From Dictyocoela muelleri (lineage: Eukaryota > Microsporidia), in the NCBI GenBank assembly GCA_016256075.1, contig SDVU01000009.1, positions 1 through 32,873 of the forward strand: a stretch of 32,873 nt of DNA. The letters run 5' to 3'. A model generated the notes under the pieces. The model ran no database searches and was not told the DNA's origin. It was given only the letters and a program-made list of their open reading frames with translations. Both the position numbers and the translations under genes were made by a program. Below are positions 29,615 to 32,873 of the stretch, in pieces; within the stretch, counting starts at the first letter, position 1; each line of letters opens with the position of its first letter.

Positions 29615-31120
29615 ATGGACGAATACATTAATCAAAACCTCATTATTAAAACATCAAAAGAAACAATAGTAGGAACGCTTATCGGTTCTAATACTAATAA
29701 AGGAACAATTACATTGAAATGTGGATATAATGTTATTGATATTCATATTAACGATGTTAATAATATTGAGATCTTTACTGGTGTTATGAAAGATGAAAAT
29801 AAAGGTAAGGATGTTGTTAAAAATATTGAAGATAGTAAGACTGATATTAAAAGCAAGGCTGATATTAAAAGTAAGGCTGATATTAAAAGTAAGTCTGATA
29901 TTAAAAGAAACAGTGATATTAATAGTAACAGTGATATTAAAAGTAACAGTGATATTATAAATTTATACAAAAATAATGATGAAAATATTTCAAAAAACTC
30001 AAAAAATAACGAATTAGCAGATCCTGCTATTTTAGAAGCAGGCGATGTTATTGAAGAAAATACTAATGACTATAAAATTAAAAATAAAGAGAGGTTTCGT
30101 AACAAAAAAGAAAATTTTAAGGGTAAAGAAATTATAAATTACAAAGAAACTAAAACTAATAATGAATATAAACATCCTGAATTTATCAAAAGGGGTAACA
30201 ACTTACCTTATAATGAGATTAAAGAACATAAAAATTTTAAAGATTTTTCGAATTTAAAACCAAATAATAGGTATAATAAAACTGCAAGGAGACCTGAATT
30301 TAAATCATCAAGAGAGAACATTTCTAATATTAACAGGGAAATGTTCAAGAAAATTGAAGAAATGAAAGATAACAATAAAAATGATATCAAATCTAATCAT
30401 GTAATGAATAATTCAAATAAAAAAGAAATTTCTAAATATGGTATTGCGAGGACAACTATTAAAATAAACAAATTTTTTTCGATGGAAGAAAGAAATCTGA
30501 TTTTCAATGATACATATCGCCTTTATGGTCCAAATAAAGATCAAGTTATAGCAATTTCAGCTTACAATACAGTGAAATTTATAAAAGAGGTTATATTAAA
30601 CAAAATAGAAACTGAAAAATTTAACGATCTTGATAAAAAACAAATTTATAATGAGAAGACTGTTAAAAGTAATTTTAAAATCGGTATAGCTGTCGATAAC
30701 GACGATTTTTTATCACGGATAGGAATTCTTATATCTCGAATCATTCCATTTCAATCAGAAATAATTGATTTTAATTCCACAGTCAACACAGACACCGTTG
30801 TTGATATTTTATATTACAGAAATTGTGGATTGAGTCGTAAACATCAACTTGATAAGTTTTATGATCTTCTGGTAATAGGGAGGGATATTCAAAATATAGT
30901 CAATGAATTGAAAATGGTAACCAAACATGTTCTATTTTTAGACACATGCCCTGAAAAAAATAGTTTTAAAGATATCAATTGTTATGTTTTAAATTTCGGG
31001 GTTCCCGTTGACGGCTTTTTTGAGAATGTTTTTTTAATTGATTGTGGTTTTCCGGCAAAGGTTAAGCGAAATTTGGGAATCAATGAAGATTTTGAAGGAT
31101 ATGCAAAAATTTCGAAATAG
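29615..31120 (+). CDS. EDC3: Edc3-like enhancer of mRNA decapping
   Basis: 501-residue protein, intact. Residues 1-57 form an LSm-like domain (MDEYINQNLIIKTSKETIVG, then GTITLKCG and VNNIEIF). Residues 77-114 are a hexapeptide repeat, and the Lys/Asn-rich region to about 280 is disordered, with a weak FDF-like stretch near 238-250 (REMFKKIEEM). Residues about 285-501 form a YjeF_N-type Rossmann domain, from FSMEERNLIFNDTYRLYG to the C-terminal block VLNFGVPVDGFFENVFLIDC then GFPAKVKRNLGINEDFEG, which matches the end of animal and yeast Edc3 (ALGLP...I-x-L-x-D-x-GIP...VGI). In yeast and animals Edc3 is a P-body scaffold that binds the decapping enzyme Dcp2 and the helicase Dhh1 and stimulates mRNA decapping. 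The ATG follows a CCC box. It is the only clear host gene in the window. Confidence 0.88.
   Translation: MDEYINQNLIIKTSKETIVGTLIGSNTNKGTITLKCGYNVIDIHINDVNNIEIFTGVMKDENKGKDVVKNIEDSKTDIKSKADIKSKADIKSKSDIKRNSDINSNSDIKSNSDIINLYKNNDENISKNSKNNELADPAILEAGDVIEENTNDYKIKNKERFRNKKENFKGKEIINYKETKTNNEYKHPEFIKRGNNLPYNEIKEHKNFKDFSNLKPNNRYNKTARRPEFKSSRENISNINREMFKKIEEMKDNNKNDIKSNHVMNNSNKKEISKYGIARTTIKINKFFSMEERNLIFNDTYRLYGPNKDQVIAISAYNTVKFIKEVILNKIETEKFNDLDKKQIYNEKTVKSNFKIGIAVDNDDFLSRIGILISRIIPFQSEIIDFNSTVNTDTVVDILYYRNCGLSRKHQLDKFYDLLVIGRDIQNIVNELKMVTKHVLFLDTCPEKNSFKDINCYVLNFGVPVDGFFENVFLIDCGFPAKVKRNLGINEDFEGYAKISK
29843..29950 (+). repeat. 18-bp in-frame repeat coding a hexapeptide
   Basis: Six tandem copies of an 18-bp unit (GATATTAAAAGCAAGGCT and variants) inside the Edc3 gene code for DIKSKA, DIKSKA, DIKSKS, DIKRNS, DINSNS and DIKSNS. 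Copy number in such units often varies between strains. Confidence 0.9.
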
Positions 31121-31278
31121 CGTGAAAATAAATTTCTAGGTTATCAAAAAATATTGATTGTCGTTTTAAATTTATTTTTCATTTAAATTTTTTTTTGTTT
31201 TATTACTATTAAGCTTTAATTTGATTTTATTAGTCTTAAATAATAACTTTTATCAGTTCTTAGCAAACAATTTTATTT
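31121..31278. other. 3' flank of the Edc3 gene
   Basis: AT-rich, non-coding. The TAG stop at 31118-31120 is followed by T-rich DNA with AATAA-like strings (31231-31238), possible polyadenylation signals that cannot be proven by eye. Confidence 0.35.
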
Positions 31279-31695
31279 GGTATTGTTCCATTATAAATAA
31301 TCACCTTCGCGATATAGAAATATTGATTCTTGTCTACTTATCCGTTCATAGTAGGATAACAATTCAAAAGCAAAAATAAGTAAATATTTATTAAATTTTA
31401 TATTACATGTTTTTCCAATACTACCCCTCTCCTTTGGTCTAGGTCGGGAAAGTGAACAAACGGCGAAATCTTAGTAGACTAAAAACTGTAAATTGTAAAG
31501 ATGTTTATTTTATTCTGAAAATTCCCGTATTTTTTATATTTTCTTCTTTAGCTATATAATTACTATATTATATAAACAGTAAAATAGAAATCTTACGGGA
31601 ACTTTTTGAAGAAAATAAACATCTTTATAATTTGAAATTTTCTGTCTAATAAGATTTATATATTTCAAAGGTGATTATTTGTAATGTAACGTACC
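31279..31695. repeat. fold-back MITE with 8-bp target duplication
   Basis: The outer termini GGTATTGTTCCATTATAAAT and, mirrored, GGTACGTTACATTACAAATA enclose an inner hairpin (about 31455-31675) with stems AAAGATGTTTATTTTATTCT and its mirror. The flanks TTTTATTT (31271-31278) and CTTTATTT (31696-31703) agree at seven of eight bases. The GGT-starting ends and 8-bp duplication match the element at 8753-9435. Confidence 0.65.
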
Positions 31696-31874
31696 CTTTA
31701 TTTGGACGAAAGTAAGAATATTTTTCCCCATTTGAGCCAGTATTTTTTTAAAAAAAGATACTTTTTGTCCGAACGAAAAATAAAATTTGAAAAAATATAA
31801 AAATATAAAAATACAGAAAAAAGTAAGTAATAACTCGCCTTCATGCCTCTATAAAATTATAGTGGCAACAAAAT

Positions 31875-32110
31875 GAATTAATTACTGATATACTAAATTA
31901 TTTGTAATTTAATATTCCGCGGTAGTTTTTTTTGAAATTATGAATATTTGAGTAATTTTATAGAACTAATACGTAATTATTAAACTGTAAAGAATTTGAC
32001 ATATCAGGTATTATTTTAGTTTAGCACCATTTAATTTCACGACGATTCTAAGCGGGTGACAATTTAAACACCTACCTAAGAAATACATGTTCAGAATACT
32101 TATTAATAAT
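31875..32110. repeat. decayed half-copy of the 16953-17788 triple hairpin
   Basis: From about 31955 the sequence (TTTGAGTAATTTTATAGAAC, then ATTATTAAACTG and TCAGGTATTATTTTAG) follows, with many differences, the inner half of one arm of the triple hairpin. GCGGGTGACAATTTAAACAC at 32053 matches its core-hairpin edge GAGGATGACAAGTTAAACAC. The remaining core and second arm are absent. It is clearly older than the copy at 16953. Confidence 0.55.
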
Positions 32111-32172
32111 CTAAAATCTTTTTAAATAAGAGATTTTATGATAAATTTAAACAAATTTGAAATACTCAAATG

Positions 32173-32310
32173 GGTCATAACAGCTCAGTTGTTAATACAC
32201 TTGAATGTAACTTTAAGTGTCAAACTCGAATCCCGCTGACGTCACTTCTTAATAAATGTCACAGGCACATGGGATTCCGGGCTTGAGGGGTTCCACATGA
32301 AAAAATTTAA
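32173..32310 (+). ncRNA. tRNA-like, SINE-like segment
   Basis: CAGCTCAGTTGTTAA at 32181 resembles the RNA polymerase III A box, and AACTCGAATCC at 32223 resembles the B box. They are about 42 bp apart, as in tRNA genes. The acceptor and T stems do not pair well enough for a working tRNA. About 75 bp of unrelated sequence (GTCACAGGCACATGGGATTC and on) follows, then A- and T-rich DNA with TTTT runs that could end a pol III transcript. This is best explained as a tRNA-derived SINE or a decayed tRNA gene. Confidence 0.45.
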
Positions 32311-32424
32311 TTTTTAAAAATATTTCTGTCTGAACTATTTACGTTCTTTAGAATTTTTATTTTTATGGGTGGTAGGTAAATTTTTTAAATATTTAAAAAT
32401 GGAGGGAAATGATAATACAGCCCT

Positions 32425-32525
32425 TTTCATTATTATAACTCACTTTTTTCATTATTATAACTCACTTTCTTCATTATTATAACACACTTTTTTCATTATT
32501 ATAACTCATTTTTTCATTATTTTTG
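32425..32525 (+). repeat. 21-bp tandem repeat before the transposase
   Basis: Five tandem copies of a 20-22 bp unit resembling TTCATTATTATAACTCACTT. It lies between the likely element end and the transposase start, where several Tc1-like elements carry subterminal transposase-binding repeats. Confidence 0.85.
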
Positions 32526-32546
32526 TTGAAAATTTTTAACCCTTAA

Positions 32547-32873
32547 ATGAGTTTATTGCCTTTTGAATCTGGAGAGTCGAATATTACCGAGCATGAGACG
32601 ACAGTAGAAAGAACTCGTAAAACTAGGGTTGAAATTACGAGAGGAGTAGTTGAATCATTTCTTGGATTGCAGGGAAAGAATTTTACTTTTAAAGAAATTG
32701 CAGGCATCTTAAATATATCGATTTATACATCTAGAAAATTGTACAAGAAATATTTAGCAGGTGATTTTTTAGACTTATCTCAATTTAAGTCAGCTGGTAA
32801 GAAAAAATCTGGTACTTCAAAAGATATTTCTTTCGAGAAAGGTTTAATTGCCTCTGAATTGGCTTTAAATCCA
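32547..32873 (+). CDS. Tc1/IS630-like transposase, N-terminal part
   Basis: An uninterrupted frame of 109 codons runs to the window end without a stop. It starts MSLLPFESGESNITEHETTV and continues ERTRKTRVEITRGVVESFLG, FTFKEIAGILNISIYTSRKL and YKKYLAGDFLDLSQF, an R-x-T-x-E-R / EIA-x-x-L-x-IS / YKKY pattern typical of the paired-type helix-turn-helix of Tc1/IS630 transposases. KGLIASELALNP then resembles the second DNA-binding subdomain. AACCCTTAAATG gives a CCC box 4 bases before the ATG, like the Edc3 gene. If the catalytic half beyond the edge is also open, this is the only possibly active transposase in the window. The DDE part is unseen, so the family is inferred. Confidence 0.6.
   Translation, partial: MSLLPFESGESNITEHETTVERTRKTRVEITRGVVESFLGLQGKNFTFKEIAGILNISIYTSRKLYKKYLAGDFLDLSQFKSAGKKKSGTSKDISFEKGLIASELALNP

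Larger units (their letters stand above)
32418..32873 (+). mobile_element. 5' part of a Tc1/mariner-like element, cut by the window edge
   Basis: A TA dinucleotide (32416-32417) is followed by CAGCCCTTTTCATTATTATA, then by a tandem array and an open transposase frame. TA-CAG starts are usual for this superfamily. The other end lies beyond the window, so the terminal repeat cannot be verified. Confidence 0.45.

Noticed and set aside
29743-29970. Minus-strand frame of 75 codons with a Leu/Ile repeat
   Set aside because: Antisense shadow of the DIKSKA-coding repeat in the Edc3 gene.
32173-32245. A functional tRNA gene
   Set aside because: Promoter boxes are present, but the acceptor and T stems do not pair properly and no clear anticodon stem could be drawn.

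Overview
The window reads as an AT-rich, compact-gene eukaryote, most likely a microsporidian with a genome swollen by transposable elements. Three things point there. The only clear host gene, an Edc3 homologue, has a short CCC box a few bases before its ATG and no visible intron. The non-LTR retrotransposon has an R2/R4/Dong-type reverse transcriptase with a restriction-like endonuclease. The DNA-transposon mix (Merlin/ISXO2-like, MULE, pogo/Tigger, Tc1-like, possible Harbinger) fits TE-rich microsporidia. The genus cannot be fixed from sequence alone.

Layout: 318-2180 and 2859-4615 are two pogo/Tigger elements, each flanked by TA. 4.6-8.5 kb holds decayed pieces: a possible Harbinger remnant, two Merlin transposase remnants and two fold-back MITEs. 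8753-9435 is a triple-hairpin MITE. 9609-13002 is a long inverted-repeat element (here called F) carrying a MULE in its left arm (A) and a non-autonomous MULE in its right arm (E). 13167-15974 is a Merlin whose left end was split by another MULE (B). 16205-16945 is a cluster of four minisatellites. 16953-18359 holds another triple hairpin, an 81-bp tandem duplication and a simple fold-back. 18550-24579 is a LINE, interrupted by a Merlin, which is itself interrupted by a MULE-type MITE (C). 25.2-29.1 kb holds more fold-backs and a fossil integrase-bearing element. 29615-31120 is the Edc3 gene. The last 1.7 kb carries a fold-back, a decayed half-copy of the triple hairpin, a tRNA-like (SINE-like) segment, and the open 5' part of a Tc1/IS630-like transposase cut by the window edge.

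The most interesting observation is that four MULE-type insertions (A, B, C, E) are each flanked by direct repeats of about 75-84 bp of target sequence, where MULEs usually make 8-11 bp target-site duplications. The four share asymmetric ends (GGCT- or CGCT-like at one end, CGT-A at the other) and hairpin-forming termini. Targets include a Merlin end with its outside flank (B) and the inside of a Merlin transposase gene (C), so the repeats are duplicated target and not part of the elements. The near-constant length suggests a physical ruler; one turn of DNA around a nucleosome (about 80 bp) is a possible one. A 33rd-kilobase neighbour, an 81-bp tandem duplication at 17801-18003, could be the scar of such an element after clean excision (speculative).

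Most transposase genes here are broken. The best preserved are MULE B (one frame of 422 codons with three in-frame stops), Merlin at 14970-15898, and the open Tc1-like frame at the right edge.
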